In this document: piece by piece, positions 9,128 to 18,846 of the stretch | Layout of the letters: every line of letters starts with the position of its first letter | How positions within the stretch are numbered: the stretch's first letter is position 1 | NCBI GenBank assembly: GCA_948472945.1 | Contig: CAOKVX010000002.1 | Span: forward strand, 1 to 64,000 | DNA: 64,000 nucleotides | Direction of reading: 5' to 3' | DNA from: an uncultured Clostridia bacterium | Lineage (GTDB): Bacteria; Bacillota; Clostridia; Lachnospirales; Lachnospiraceae | Made by a program: the position numbers and the translations under genes | Notes under the pieces: generated by a model | What the model saw: the letters and a program-made list of their open reading frames with translations, nothing else | Databases searched by the model: none | Told to the model about the DNA's origin: nothing

Positions 9128-9754
9128 TTACACCTTTTTTCTTACCTTTCCGTCGACAATCTCTATCTTATTGTTCGCAATTAGGTCGACAGATTCCGGA
9201 AGTATATTCCACTCAGCCTGTTCCATTACCCGTCTCTGAAGCGTCTCGGGCGTATCATCGTCCATTACCTCAACGGCTTTCTGCAAAATAATCGGACCGG
9301 TATCGGTTCCCCCGTCAACAAAATGAACTGTTGCACCAGTAACCTTATTTCCTCTATCAAGTACGCTCTCGTGTACGTGAAGGCCATAATATCCCTGCCC
9401 GCAGTGCGACGGTATAAGGGACGGATGTATGTTGATAATTCTTCCCTCATATTTTTCTATCACCTTTTCAGGAACTATTACAAGATATCCGCCCAAAACA
9501 ATGAGATCGGCGTTATATTTTTCAAATGCGCTTATAAGCGCGTCTGCAAATGCCCCTCTGTCACTATAATCTTTCGGAGAGATACATTCCGAACTGATAT
9601 TATGTTTCGCGGCCCTTTCAAGAGCATAGGCGTCAGGCTTATTGCTTATGACGGCGACAATATCAGCATTAGTAATTTTTCCTGTATCAACAGAATCTAT
9701 CAAAGCCTGAAGATTAGTTCCTCCGCCTGATACAAGTACGACAACATTAGTCAT
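9128..9754 (-). CDS. purN: Phosphoribosylglycinamide formyltransferase, 208 aa
   Basis: Transfers a formyl group from 10-formyl-THF to GAR in purine synthesis. The catalytic set is present: Asn108 and His110 in INIHPSLIPSHCG, and Asp151 in DGGTDTGP. The length matches the family. It follows purM after a 58-base gap and precedes purD, so three consecutive enzymes of the pathway are encoded together. Regulation is not visible: I find no purine riboswitch or PurR-type box in the intergenic sequence. Confidence 0.94.
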   Translation of the reverse strand: MTNVVVLVSGGGTNLQALIDSVDTGKITNADIVAVISNKPDAYALERAAKHNISSECISPKDYSDRGAFADALISAFEKYNADLIVLGGYLVIVPEKVIEKYEGRIINIHPSLIPSHCGQGYYGLHVHESVLDRGNKVTGATVHFVDGGTDTGPIILQKAVEVMDDDTPETLQRRVMEQAEWNILPESVDLIANNKIEIVDGKVRKKV

Positions 9755-9812
9755 GTGATGCTCCTTTCAAGACGACAAAGAAATAGCGATATTCCTTAAT
9801 ATACGATATACG

Positions 9813-10838
9813 CTAAATCAAAGTTATTCCCTTTGTTCCGTCCACAACCTCTCCTACTATATAAGGCGTCTCGTTAGCCGAGCTGATTGCGGCAACACAT
9901 TCATCCGCTTTATCAGGCGACACGGCGACAAGCATTCCTATTCCCATGTTGTATGTATTATACATCATATGTTCTTCAATATTGCCCTCTTTAGCAAGCA
10001 GCTCAAATATAGGCGGAACCACAAAGCTTCCCTTTTTTATATTGGCATGTTTTCCCTCTATTAACATTCTTGGAATATTTTCATAAAATCCGCCGCCCGT
10101 AATATGGCTGCAGGCTTTAATAGATATTCCGGCGTCCTTAATAGCCGAGAGCGCTTTTACATATATCTTCGTAGGCATAAGAAGAGCTTCGCCTAGCGTA
10201 CTTCCGAGACAGTCATAACTTTTGTTAAGTGATTTTTCATCTATATTGAAAACTTTTCTTACAAGCGAATAGCCGTTGCTGTGTACTCCCGAAGATGCAA
10301 TACCTATAAGCACGTCGCCCGCCTCAAGCGTGCCGGCGTTTATCATGTCGCATTTGTCAACAATACCTACGGCAAATCCCGCAAGGTCATATTCATCCTC
10401 CGCATAAAATCCAGGCATCTCCGCAGTCTCTCCCCCTATGAGGGCAGCTCCCGACTGTCTGCATCCCTCTGCAACGCCGCTGACAATTCCGGCAATCTTC
10501 TCAGGATAATTCTTTCCGCACGCAATATAATCCAGGAAAAACAGAGGCTCTCCTCCGGCGCATGCGATATCGTTTACGCACATCGCCACACAGTCTATAC
10601 CAATAGTGTCATGCTTGTCCATCTCAAATGCAATCTTGAGCTTGGTTCCTACTCCGTCAGTTCCCGACACAAGCGTAGGCTCTTTCATTCCACTAAAACG
10701 GCTAAGTGAAAATGCTCCCGAAAATCCTCCGATATCTGTCACAACCTCAGGCCTCATCGTAGACTGCACATGTTTTTTCATGAGCTCGACAGCCTTGTAA
10801 CCTGCCTCAATATCAACTCCGGCATTCTTGTAATCCAT
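9813..10838 (-). CDS. purM: Phosphoribosylformylglycinamidine cyclo-ligase (AIR synthetase), 341 aa
   Basis: Closes the imidazole ring to make aminoimidazole ribotide. Family landmarks include the GVGTKLKIA segment and the [22 protein letters not shown] stretch with its conserved NDI, in the usual order. The ATG at 10838 has a GGAGG SD 9 bases upstream and gives a normal-length protein; the longer frame to 10907 adds a cysteine-rich tail unlike the family and is rejected. It is the first pur gene in transcription order and is divergent from the gene at 11075, so the 236 bases between them should hold both promoters. Confidence 0.94.
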   Translation of the reverse strand: MDYKNAGVDIEAGYKAVELMKKHVQSTMRPEVVTDIGGFSGAFSLSRFSGMKEPTLVSGTDGVGTKLKIAFEMDKHDTIGIDCVAMCVNDIACAGGEPLFFLDYIACGKNYPEKIAGIVSGVAEGCRQSGAALIGGETAEMPGFYAEDEYDLAGFAVGIVDKCDMINAGTLEAGDVLIGIASSGVHSNGYSLVRKVFNIDEKSLNKSYDCLGSTLGEALLMPTKIYVKALSAIKDAGISIKACSHITGGGFYENIPRMLIEGKHANIKKGSFVVPPIFELLAKEGNIEEHMMYNTYNMGIGMLVAVSPDKADECVAAISSANETPYIVGEVVDGTKGITLI

Positions 10839-10994
10839 TTTCGCGACCTCCATTTTTTTATTTCGTATCTTGCGATGCAAGTGCGTTGAACATTGTTGAC
10901 AACACACTGCAAATTATGGTTTTTACCGAAATTAGTATAGCACAACTTTTTTTCCAAAGAAAGTGTTACTTTGTTATTTTTTATAAATAATCAC

Positions 10995-11023
10995 TTACTC
11001 TATATTAAGATTTTATGTATAAT
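10995..11023 (+). promoter_or_regulatory. Possible promoter for the gene at 11075
   Basis: A perfect TATAAT at 11018-11023 lies 17 bases after a poor -35 candidate, TTACTC, at 10995-11000. It is about 50 bases upstream of the start codon in an AT-rich divergent intergenic region. Confidence 0.4.
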
Positions 11024-11074
11024 GTTTGGATAAAATCGATTATAAAATTATAGTCTTGCGCACATAATACAAGT

Positions 11075-11959
11075 ATGAAAACAGGAAATTACCATATTAA
11101 AAAGCTGCCCAAATGCCTAATCGTCATAGGTCTATTTGAACTATTATACCTTTTTGTGCTTATCCAAAATTCAATACTGATGATTAACAGCCACTACACT
11201 CCGGATTATGAAATGATTGATTTGAAGCCTTACACGGAAAAACAGCTGCTTACATCCGAAGATTATCAGGTTCTGTTTGAACAGACAGGACTTGCCCCAA
11301 ACGCAGTAGATAATATAATGAAGAAAAATGACTGTTACGAACTGCTTAAACAGTACCAGATCAATTTTTTTAGAAAAACATACGTGGCGACATCAAACAA
11401 TCCATTCATGACAAGAAGTGAATATATATGCTCAAAATCAGGCTCAAAAACAAAAGGATTCATAACAGCCCCTTTGGAGGAAGGGTATTTGCTGTATACG
11501 CCGTCTTCATCCACACTCGGCTGGAGAAACGGACACATAGGAATAGTTATTGACGACAAGAACAATCTCGTTTTTGAAGCCCTAGCCCCGGGCATGCTGT
11601 CTGATGTAGGGACAGCCGAACATTGGACATCCTATCCGGCGTTTATTATGCTAAAGATTAAGAACAATATTACAAAAAATAATGAGCGTTTAATTCCCGA
11701 CATAATATCCACAATAAACAATAAACTTATGGGTATTCCCTACAATCTGTTTGCAGGGGTACTGTCAGCCAAAAACCCGTCTGTATGCAAAAGCAGTCAG
11801 TGCGCGCATATTATCTGGTATGCGTTTTCTTTGTACGGTCTGGATATAGACTCAAACAGGGGTATGATTGTAACGCCTGAAGACATTGCAGACTGTGATT
11901 TGTTTGAGATTGTGCAGATATACGGGGTAAATCCCTCAAGGTATTCAATCGGAAAGTAA
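11075..11959 (+). CDS. Membrane-anchored, permuted NlpC/P60 (YiiX-like) papain-fold protein, 294 aa
   Basis: An N-terminal hydrophobic segment at about 14-37 anchors the protein, leaving the rest probably outside the cell. The catalytic region has the order seen in circularly permuted NlpC/P60 proteins: a histidine in GHIGIVID (about 151-158) followed by VFEA, and a cysteine much later in SSQCAHIIWYAF, then a TPEDI motif. Such proteins are presumed amidases or acyltransferases on cell wall or lipid substrates; the substrate here is unknown. It is divergent from purM and convergent with a ThyX-like gene, so it is probably a single-gene unit. Confidence 0.65.
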   Translation: MKTGNYHIKKLPKCLIVIGLFELLYLFVLIQNSILMINSHYTPDYEMIDLKPYTEKQLLTSEDYQVLFEQTGLAPNAVDNIMKKNDCYELLKQYQINFFRKTYVATSNNPFMTRSEYICSKSGSKTKGFITAPLEEGYLLYTPSSSTLGWRNGHIGIVIDDKNNLVFEALAPGMLSDVGTAEHWTSYPAFIMLKIKNNITKNNERLIPDIISTINNKLMGIPYNLFAGVLSAKNPSVCKSSQCAHIIWYAFSLYGLDIDSNRGMIVTPEDIADCDLFEIVQIYGVNPSRYSIGK

Positions 11960-11960
11960 A

Positions 11961-11999
11961 CATGAAAAAAGTCGTCAAAGTACTTTAGCCTTTTTCATG
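11961..11999. terminator. Bidirectional terminator between two convergent genes
   Basis: CATGAAAAAAG at 11961-11971 and CTTTTTCATG at 11990-11999 form an inverted repeat just after the 11959 stop and overlapping the end of the minus-strand gene. Both strands end the stem in a T-run, as expected for a shared terminator of convergent genes. Confidence 0.6.
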
Positions 12000-12602
12000 C
12001 TTCTTTTCGTTAAAGTAGCTGTTGTACAGCTCATAGCGTCTGTCTATATCAAGAAGGTCGTCCTTGTTTTCAGTCATGTCGACAAACTTCTTCCACAGGC
12101 CGCATGTGGTAAACTCGGGACATCCTCCGCGGTATATACAGTTAGGAACCATGACGCCCGCTATTTCAGGCTCCTTTTCAGAAATCTCCATTTTAAGGTT
12201 TTCCATACACTCTCTGGTCTCATTGCTCGCCTGAAAGCATAGCCTGAACCGCGAAACATTTATAAGAGCCTGCGCATTGGCCCTAACGTCCATATTCACC
12301 TTTGTGTCCTGCGGCTGCTTGTTGCGGTCAACGCCGGTTCTGTCGCTCCTCTGCGTACTGACCCACTTGTCCCATCCAAGCCAGTGTCTGGCAAAATGTA
12401 CGCTGACCCACGAGAAGATTCCCTCCCATCTCCATTTGACGGAGAGAAGCCTTATAGGGCTGTGCTCGGATATTAGCAGCTTTCTCTTAAATGAATCAGT
12501 AGCCGGCGTATTGGTGGCATCTTTATTGACAGTACTGCGGCACTCATTCTTCACATCAGTCCAGTCACAGTCAACTTTCTGTATCTGAGTGTTTACTTTC
12601 AT
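11985..12602 (-). CDS. Divergent ThyX-like (flavin-dependent thymidylate synthase family) protein, 205 aa
   Basis: Parts of the ThyX fold are recognisable: an SPIRLLSVKWRWEGI strand, an ARHWLGWDKWVSTQRSDR segment in the place of the RHRxxSxNxxSxR motif, and RFRLCFQASNETRE in the place of the C-terminal AQxEIR helix. RHR has become RHW and the spacing is longer, so flavin and dUMP binding may have changed. A cysteine cluster near the C-terminus (CIYRGGCPEFTTCG) is unusual. The ATG at 12602 has an AGGAG SD. It may be a phage-type thymidylate synthase, an enzyme of another nucleotide, or a relic; the family call is moderate. Confidence 0.55.
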   Translation of the reverse strand: MKVNTQIQKVDCDWTDVKNECRSTVNKDATNTPATDSFKRKLLISEHSPIRLLSVKWRWEGIFSWVSVHFARHWLGWDKWVSTQRSDRTGVDRNKQPQDTKVNMDVRANAQALINVSRFRLCFQASNETRECMENLKMEISEKEPEIAGVMVPNCIYRGGCPEFTTCGLWKKFVDMTENKDDLLDIDRRYELYNSYFNEKKHEKG

Positions 12603-12817
12603 AAAAATCTCCTGTCCGATAATCAGAATATAATTGATATGTAAACTATAATATAATCTATGCAAATTATAATATAACCATAGATAATCGTAGATAATAT
12701 AACTACAAACTCAATTATTCATATATAAGACCCAATAAACTATGTAATATATTAACTAAATATATACAGTTTTATACCAAATCAATTTTTTCCTAAGCTG
12801 TCTTCAATACAATGAAA

Positions 12818-14038
12818 TCATCTCTGATTCTTCTTAAGAAACTCCGGAATCTTAATCCCCGGCTCCTCGCTGCCTGCCGAGTTGATACCGGTATGGCCCA
12901 TTGTGTCTGACGCCTGTCCGAACACCGGAAATACAGGGGTTTCCTGTCGTTCAGACACGCCCTGAACCGTTGCCGACGTCTGTGACGAATATCCTGAAAA
13001 TCTCTGCTGCGTTGCAGAATTGTTACTGCCTAAAAATGATGGGAATGAACTCTGAACTCCCGGACCTGTCTGGGCGCCTGAAGCATTTTCTATTCCTGTG
13101 GCAATAACCGTTATAGAAACCTCATCAGTCATAGTCTCATCATACATTGTTCCGAAAATAATATTGGTGTTTGCGTTTGCGCCTGCCGCCTCCTGAACAT
13201 AAGAAGCCGCCGCTTCGCCGTCGAGAAGTCCGACGTCACCCGATATGTTGATGATTACGTGTGACGCTCCCGCAATCGTAGTCTCAAGGAGCGGACTGTT
13301 GATTGCCTGCTTGATTGCCTCCTCGCACTTGTTGTCGCCCTTTCCGCTTCCGATACCGATATGTGCTATTCCCTTATCCTGCATTACAGTCTTGACATCC
13401 GCAAAATCAAGGTTAATCAGTCCCGGAACATTAATAAGGTCCGTTATTCCCTGAACTCCCTGCTGGAGCACTTCGTCAGCTTTCTTAAGGGCCTCGGGCA
13501 TTGTCGTCCTTCTCTCAACTATCTCAAGAAGCTTATCGTTAGGAATTACAATGAGCGTGTCCACATTCGCCTTAAGGTTTTCAATTCCTGTGACTGCATT
13601 GCTCATTCTCACCTTGCCCTCAAACCTAAACGGCTTTGTGACAATACCTATCGTTAAGGCTCCAAGTCCTTTCGCTATCTCGGCAACTACAGGAGCGGCT
13701 CCCGTTCCAGTTCCGCCTCCCATTCCGCATGTTACAAATACCATGTCTTTTCCTTTAATAAGCTCCGCAAGCTCCTCTTTACTTTCCTCGGCAGCTTTCT
13801 GTCCTATTTCAGGCTTAGCTCCGGCTCCAAGTCCTTTTGTAATCTTCTCTCCTATCTGAATACAATGGCTGGCATTACAATTCGCAAGATGCTGTTTATC
13901 TGTATTTACGCAGGCAAACTCAACTCCCTGGATTCCTTCTTCTATCATTCGGGTAACGGCGTTGTTACCGGCCCCACCTACTCCGATAACAAGAATTTTG
14001 GCAGCAATGTCTGCCTCGTTTGACATTAATTCTATCAA
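12818..14038 (-). CDS. ftsZ: Cell division protein FtsZ, 406 aa
   Basis: Tubulin-like GTPase that forms the Z-ring. The signature [17 protein letters not shown], the NTD and [10 protein letters not shown] regions and the C-terminal peptide IKIPEFLKK (for FtsA/SepF-type partners) are all present, with a variable Ser/Gln-rich linker of about 60 residues before it. The likely start is the TTG at 14038: AAGGAGG lies 8 bases upstream of it but 19 bases from the next ATG. It is the last gene of the division cluster and has a good promoter of its own at 14151-14179. Confidence 0.96.
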   Translation of the reverse strand: MIELMSNEADIAAKILVIGVGGAGNNAVTRMIEEGIQGVEFACVNTDKQHLANCNASHCIQIGEKITKGLGAGAKPEIGQKAAEESKEELAELIKGKDMVFVTCGMGGGTGTGAAPVVAEIAKGLGALTIGIVTKPFRFEGKVRMSNAVTGIENLKANVDTLIVIPNDKLLEIVERRTTMPEALKKADEVLQQGVQGITDLINVPGLINLDFADVKTVMQDKGIAHIGIGSGKGDNKCEEAIKQAINSPLLETTIAGASHVIINISGDVGLLDGEAAASYVQEAAGANANTNIIFGTMYDETMTDEVSITVIATGIENASGAQTGPGVQSSFPSFLGSNNSATQQRFSGYSSQTSATVQGVSERQETPVFPVFGQASDTMGHTGINSAGSEEPGIKIPEFLKKNQR

Positions 14039-14150
14039 AATGCTTCCTCCTTTTTTGACCCTGTTAATATATATTAGAACAATTTAAAGATGTTATTATT
14101 ATCATTACGTTTTCTATCAGTACACATAATTATGTCCTTTTATCATATCT

Positions 14151-14179
14151 ATAATATATTCTTTTGATGAAATAATCAA
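14151..14179 (-). promoter_or_regulatory. Promoter in front of ftsZ
   Basis: On the minus strand TTGATT (14179-14174) is followed after 17 bases by TATTAT (14156-14151). It lies in the 208-base gap between ftsQ and ftsZ and implies that ftsZ can be expressed independently of the upstream cluster. Confidence 0.6.
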
Positions 14180-14246
14180 TCCTAAAATAGAGCTTTTATA
14201 TATTTTAGATTTTTTTTATCACTATCGCTTTTTTTGTAAACTTTTG

Positions 14247-14978
14247 TCATTTATGTCCTTTAAATATTATCCTATCTCCCTTTTCGTATGTCCTCAAATC
14301 TATCGTTCCCTTTAATTTTTTCTTCTCGGCCTTTTTGAGAACATCCGAAACCGACGCTATCTGCTGGTCGTACATTTCACGCTTTCCGAGCAATATTACT
14401 ATATCGCCGCAGTTTAGCGTAACTTCTGAATTGTTGTCAAATGATACTTTCTGCACTTTTAGCGAATAATGTTTGATAAGTTCTGATATGTTAAGTATCA
14501 TTTTTATCTGTTCCTCATTGTCTACATCTATCTTTGCATTCATCGTAAAACTTTTGAAAGATACACCCTCGATACAGGGAATACTGTCTTTTGCTTCCTT
14601 TCCCGTCTCCAGAATCATTCCGTCCTTGTCAAAGAAAGCATATTCACCCATATAGTAGAAGCACGCCACAAGCGCTTTCTCATATATTCTTATCGTCATT
14701 CCGGCATTACCGTCAAATAATATTTCATGCTCCCTGACAAATGGCAGCTCGTCAAATGCACCAAGCTTGTCCTTAATCAGAACAATAAGCTTGTTTCTTC
14801 CAAACAGTCCGCCGGTGTAATTTTCAATAATTACGTCCTCGGGAACAAGCTCATTGCCGGTGACTTTTATCTCCTTCAGGTCATATACATATAAGACCAG
14901 CAGTAAAAGTACGGCTGCGGCCGCCACGCTGCACCCGGCGGCAATCAGTTTTTTCTTTGTGCCAGCTATCTTACCCAC
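14247..14978 (-). CDS. ftsQ: Cell division protein FtsQ/DivIB, 243 aa
   Basis: A bitopic divisome protein: a transmembrane helix at about 10-30 is followed by a POTRA-type segment (LKEIKVTGNELVPEDVIIENY) and a beta-rich extracellular domain. The sequence is only weakly conserved, as is normal, and position between murA and ftsZ supports the call. The start is GTG at 14978, overlapping the murA stop by 8 bases, which suggests translational coupling. An internal-membrane DivIB partner complex with FtsL is expected. Confidence 0.8.
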   Translation of the reverse strand: MGKIAGTKKKLIAAGCSVAAAAVLLLLVLYVYDLKEIKVTGNELVPEDVIIENYTGGLFGRNKLIVLIKDKLGAFDELPFVREHEILFDGNAGMTIRIYEKALVACFYYMGEYAFFDKDGMILETGKEAKDSIPCIEGVSFKSFTMNAKIDVDNEEQIKMILNISELIKHYSLKVQKVSFDNNSEVTLNCGDIVILLGKREMYDQQIASVSDVLKKAEKKKLKGTIDLRTYEKGDRIIFKGHK

Positions 14979-16221
14979 AATGTATATTACCCCCTAACTT
15001 TTTAAGGACGTCAATCACATCTACATAACCCCGTCTTATATATCCTTTATCTTCCACGACAGTTTCCCCCTCGGCTGCAAGCCCCGCTATTATGAGAGCT
15101 GCTCCTCCCCGAAGTTCCTTTGCCCTGACCTTTGCTCCCCGCAGCTTTTCCACACCGTGTATTACGGCCCTGTTGCCGTCTATTGATATATCCGCCCCAA
15201 GCTTTTTCAAATCTTCCGCTATCTGAAATCTAGCCTCAAATATATTTTCCACGATAACGCTGGTTCCCCGCGCCTTTGAAAGCACGCTCACAAACTGCGA
15301 CTGCATGTCAGTCGGGAATCCCGGAAACGGTTTTGTCTCAATATACTTTATTGCTCTTATGTGTGCGCCGCCTTTCACCTCATAGTAATCATTGCCGTAT
15401 TTCACGGTGCATCCCATGTCTTTGAACAGATTCGTCATACCTGCAAGTATATCCGGCTTGTTCATAAGACAGCACACCCTGCCGCCGGTAATTATACCCG
15501 CGCATATATATGTTCCCGCGGCAATGCGGTCCGACAGTACGGTATGCTCAACGTCATGGTATTCCTTTTTCCCTATTACAGTAATCTGTGAAGTTCCCGC
15601 ACCAAATATTGATGCACCCATATCCATAAGCATTTCACAAAGTTCTTCTACCTCCGGCTCCCTCGCAGCATTATAAATTGTCGTAATGCCCTCAGCACCA
15701 CACGCGGCCAGCACGGCATTCTCCGTCGCTCCGACGCTTGGAAACAAAAGCTTTATGTCGGCGCCTTTCATCCTGTCACAGGTACAGCATATCTTGCCGT
15801 CGGTCTCCGTAATATTCACGCCAAGCTGTCTTAGCGCCTCTATATGATAATCAACGGGTCTAGCCCCAATCATGCAGCCGCCCGGATAATCCAACTCAAT
15901 ACATCCGGTCCTCGCTATCATAGCGCCCATAACAAGAACCGAAGCACGTACACGTTTTATCATCTGCGCAGGGACGGTCCCGGATGAAACCCCTGATGCG
16001 TCAATGACCATGTCCCCGTCTTCATATTCAATTTCACAGCCGAAACATTTCAGTATTTCGGCCATATTTTTAACATCACTTATATTCGGACAATTATGTA
16101 AAATTGTAGTTCCCCCGTTAATCAGCGCAGCCGCCATTAGAGGCAGCACGGCATTTTTTGAACCCTGAATATCGATGTCGCCGCAAATGGTATTTCCGCC
16201 ATATATTTTATATGTATCCAT
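14971..16221 (-). CDS. murA: UDP-N-acetylglucosamine 1-carboxyvinyltransferase, 416 aa
   Basis: First committed step of peptidoglycan synthesis, adding enolpyruvate to UDP-GlcNAc. The fosfomycin-binding catalytic cysteine is Cys116 in GGCMIGARP, and the N-terminal SKNAVLP motif is present at about 21-27. The length is standard. The ATG at 16221 is chosen because the family starts there and a GGCGG sequence lies 6 bases upstream; seven extra codons to 16242 have no SD. It overlaps ftsQ. Confidence 0.94.
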   Translation of the reverse strand: MDTYKIYGGNTICGDIDIQGSKNAVLPLMAAALINGGTTILHNCPNISDVKNMAEILKCFGCEIEYEDGDMVIDASGVSSGTVPAQMIKRVRASVLVMGAMIARTGCIELDYPGGCMIGARPVDYHIEALRQLGVNITETDGKICCTCDRMKGADIKLLFPSVGATENAVLAACGAEGITTIYNAAREPEVEELCEMLMDMGASIFGAGTSQITVIGKKEYHDVEHTVLSDRIAAGTYICAGIITGGRVCCLMNKPDILAGMTNLFKDMGCTVKYGNDYYEVKGGAHIRAIKYIETKPFPGFPTDMQSQFVSVLSKARGTSVIVENIFEARFQIAEDLKKLGADISIDGNRAVIHGVEKLRGAKVRAKELRGGAALIIAGLAAEGETVVEDKGYIRRGYVDVIDVLKKLGGNIHCG

Positions 16222-16280
16222 ATTCATCCGCCATACATGCAATATTAATTACATTATATGCCGCATATTTTCATGCGTGC

Positions 16281-17420
16281 TTATCTACTTTCTATTCTGT
16301 TCGATACGCTGAGTACAAGGCCCATCTCAGCAAGAAGAATTGATACGGACGTTCCGCCATAGCTTATGAACGGCAGCGATACTCCGGTAGCCGGAACGAA
16401 ATTCGTTACAACGCAAATGTTAAGTATTACCTGAAGCGCAATGTGAATCAGTACGCCCGCACATATAAGACCCCCAAACAAATCCGGCGCATTTACCGCT
16501 ATAATAAAAATTCTCCATATAAGAATAAGGAACATGGAAACAACCGCTATCGCTCCAAAAAGCCCGAGCTCCTCACATATTATCGTAAATATCATGTCGT
16601 TAAACGCCTCGGGTATAAATCCCAGCTTCTGCATGCTCTGTCCAAGTCCTGTTCCGAACATCCCACCCGAAGCTATAGCATACATTCCCTGACGAATCTG
16701 ATGCCCTTTCTCATGAGTCTCTATATTGCGCCATATCTCAAACCTCTCAACCCTGTAGGCCCCGCCGAGAACTATAAACAATCCTCCGATTCCCGTGCAC
16801 AATAACGCCGCAATACCGTAAAACCACTTCTTTTTACTGGAGACAAAACAGATTCCGGCCATTATTACTCCTATTACAAGCGCCGTACTGAAGTTCTCAA
16901 TCGCAACGGCCATTATCGGAACCAGCATAAATATAAATACCCTCATCACGCCCAACCCTTTATTCATGGCCCTGGGCGCCTTATATATGAGGTACGAAGT
17001 GTACAGTATAACAGCTATCTTTGTAATCTCTGAGGGCTGGAAACCCATTCCCGCAATGTTTAGCCATCTCTTTGAACCGTTTAATTCCTTTCCGGTAAAG
17101 AGGACAACAATCTGCAGTACAATTGACAAAAGGTACAGGCATGTAACAAGCCTTATTTTCAAATGCCCAATCGGCCTTATAAGTAATCTGTAATCAAACT
17201 TAGAAACTATAAGCATTGCAAATATTCCAAGCAGCACTGCCCATGTCTGTTTTTTCAAAAAATATGCGGCATCATAATTATATTCCTGCTTTGTCTGGGC
17301 AGTATATGAACTTGCGCTGTATACCATGACAAGACCAAATGCAACGATGAAAATAACAAGTATCAGCATGCTGTAGTCATAGTAACTCTGCTGTTTTACT
17401 TTTTTCCTGCCGCTCTTCAC
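16281..17420 (-). CDS. ftsW: SEDS peptidoglycan polymerase, FtsW type, 379 aa
   Basis: A polytopic membrane protein with about ten hydrophobic segments of the SEDS family (FtsW/RodA/SpoVE), a glycan polymerase that works with a class B PBP. Family landmarks include LNGSKRWLNIAGMGFQPSE, EEFGL-like EELGLFGA and the C-terminal NFVPATGVSLPFISYGG. The position between murD and murA and beside two class B PBPs supports FtsW rather than RodA. The start is GTG at 17420, with GGGGGAG 6 bases upstream. The usual neighbour murG is missing between this gene and murA. Confidence 0.88.
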   Translation of the reverse strand: MKSGRKKVKQQSYYDYSMLILVIFIVAFGLVMVYSASSYTAQTKQEYNYDAAYFLKKQTWAVLLGIFAMLIVSKFDYRLLIRPIGHLKIRLVTCLYLLSIVLQIVVLFTGKELNGSKRWLNIAGMGFQPSEITKIAVILYTSYLIYKAPRAMNKGLGVMRVFIFMLVPIMAVAIENFSTALVIGVIMAGICFVSSKKKWFYGIAALLCTGIGGLFIVLGGAYRVERFEIWRNIETHEKGHQIRQGMYAIASGGMFGTGLGQSMQKLGFIPEAFNDMIFTIICEELGLFGAIAVVSMFLILIWRIFIIAVNAPDLFGGLICAGVLIHIALQVILNICVVTNFVPATGVSLPFISYGGTSVSILLAEMGLVLSVSNRIESR

Positions 17421-17478
17421 TATAAGCTCCCCCTTTTACCGGTTTTAACTAATATTCTCAAACTCCGCACATAAAAAC

Positions 17479-18843
17479 TTAAAATTGATTAACATACTTT
17501 TTAAATAATTTTCCGCGCTCCTCATAGCTTACAAACATATCCCAGCTGGCACATGCAGGAGAGAGAAGCACCGCATCTCCGCTTTCCGCATTTTCCGCAC
17601 AGTAGTCGACCGCTTCTTTGAGCCCGTTCATATTTATATAATTATTAAATCCAAGGCTGTCGCAAGTCCCTGCAATCTGTCCGGCCGTCTCCCCAATTAA
17701 GACAAGTTTTTTTACCGTGCCGCCAAATGATTGAATCCACTCGGTAAAATCAGCCTGTTTGTCATATCCCCCTCCAATCAGGTATGTCGGTCGGACCATT
17801 GACGTTATTCCTTTTATCGCGGCATCGGTGTTTGTAGCCTTGGAATCATTGTAATATTTTACTCCGTTTTTTTCGCACACATATTCTATTCTGTGCTCGA
17901 CGCTCTGGAACTTTGTAACAGCGTCATATATATCTTCATATGAAACATTCATAGAGCGGGCCATTGCAACAGCCGCCATAACATTTTCATAGCTGTGGAT
18001 TCCGAGCACATTCAGCTCGTCAACGCTGCACAAACGCCTGCGGCCTCCGTCAAGCTTAACAATTATATTTTTTCCGTTCTCAAGATATACTCCTTCATCC
18101 AACGTGTGCCTGCTGCTGAAAAACAGCACTCGCGCATTTATTTTTTCAGACTTTTTCCTAAGAACCTCATCCTCGTAGTTTAGGACTATCACATCATCCT
18201 TTGTCTGATTTTTTGCAATGTCCAGCTTTGCCTTTATATAATTATCCATCGTGTGGTGTCTGTTTAAATGGTCGGGCGTTATGTTTAGTACCGCGCTCAC
18301 CGCCGGCCTGAATGAAGATATGGTTTCAAGCTGGAAACTGCTGACCTCAAGTACTGAACACGACTTTTTATCTGTTCCTCCGACGGTTTCCGTATACGGA
18401 AGTCCGATATTGCCCGCTACGAAGATATTTCGGTCGGTCATTTTCATTATGTCGCCCATAAGCGCCGTTGTAGTAGTCTTTCCGTTGGTTCCCGTTATAG
18501 CGACAACGTCGCCCTTCTCATACATATATGCAAGTTCAACCTCGCCGATGATGGATATACCTCTCTCTCTGAAAGCGCAGACGGATGGCGCGTCAAGCGG
18601 TATGCCCGGGCTTATTACACAATATTTTATTTGTGATAATATCTTCTCCGGAACTGAACCCGTACACATTGAAACATCAGCGCCGTCTCCAAACATTTCC
18701 CTGTAAACGCCATCTTCAAGCGTCTTTTTGTCGTCGTACAAAACTACCGAGCTGCCTTTGCTAAGCAGAAGCTTTGCAGCCGCAATTCCGCTTTTTCCTA
18801 CTCCTGCGACCAGTACTATTTTACCCATATCCACATCTGACAT
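17479..18843 (-). CDS. murD: UDP-N-acetylmuramoyl-L-alanine--D-glutamate ligase, 454 aa
   Basis: Cytosolic Mur ligase that adds D-glutamate. The ATP loop GTNGKTTTTALM lies at about 118-129, followed by the central-domain SSFQLE and the NITPDHLNRH histidine region; the C-terminal domain has YNDSKATNTDA. The length is typical. It starts 3 bases after the stop of the upstream PBP gene, and its GGAGGAG SD overlaps that stop codon, so the two are translationally coupled. Confidence 0.95.
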   Translation of the reverse strand: MSDVDMGKIVLVAGVGKSGIAAAKLLLSKGSSVVLYDDKKTLEDGVYREMFGDGADVSMCTGSVPEKILSQIKYCVISPGIPLDAPSVCAFRERGISIIGEVELAYMYEKGDVVAITGTNGKTTTTALMGDIMKMTDRNIFVAGNIGLPYTETVGGTDKKSCSVLEVSSFQLETISSFRPAVSAVLNITPDHLNRHHTMDNYIKAKLDIAKNQTKDDVIVLNYEDEVLRKKSEKINARVLFFSSRHTLDEGVYLENGKNIIVKLDGGRRRLCSVDELNVLGIHSYENVMAAVAMARSMNVSYEDIYDAVTKFQSVEHRIEYVCEKNGVKYYNDSKATNTDAAIKGITSMVRPTYLIGGGYDKQADFTEWIQSFGGTVKKLVLIGETAGQIAGTCDSLGFNNYINMNGLKEAVDYCAENAESGDAVLLSPACASWDMFVSYEERGKLFKKYVNQF

Positions 18844-18846
18844 AAT

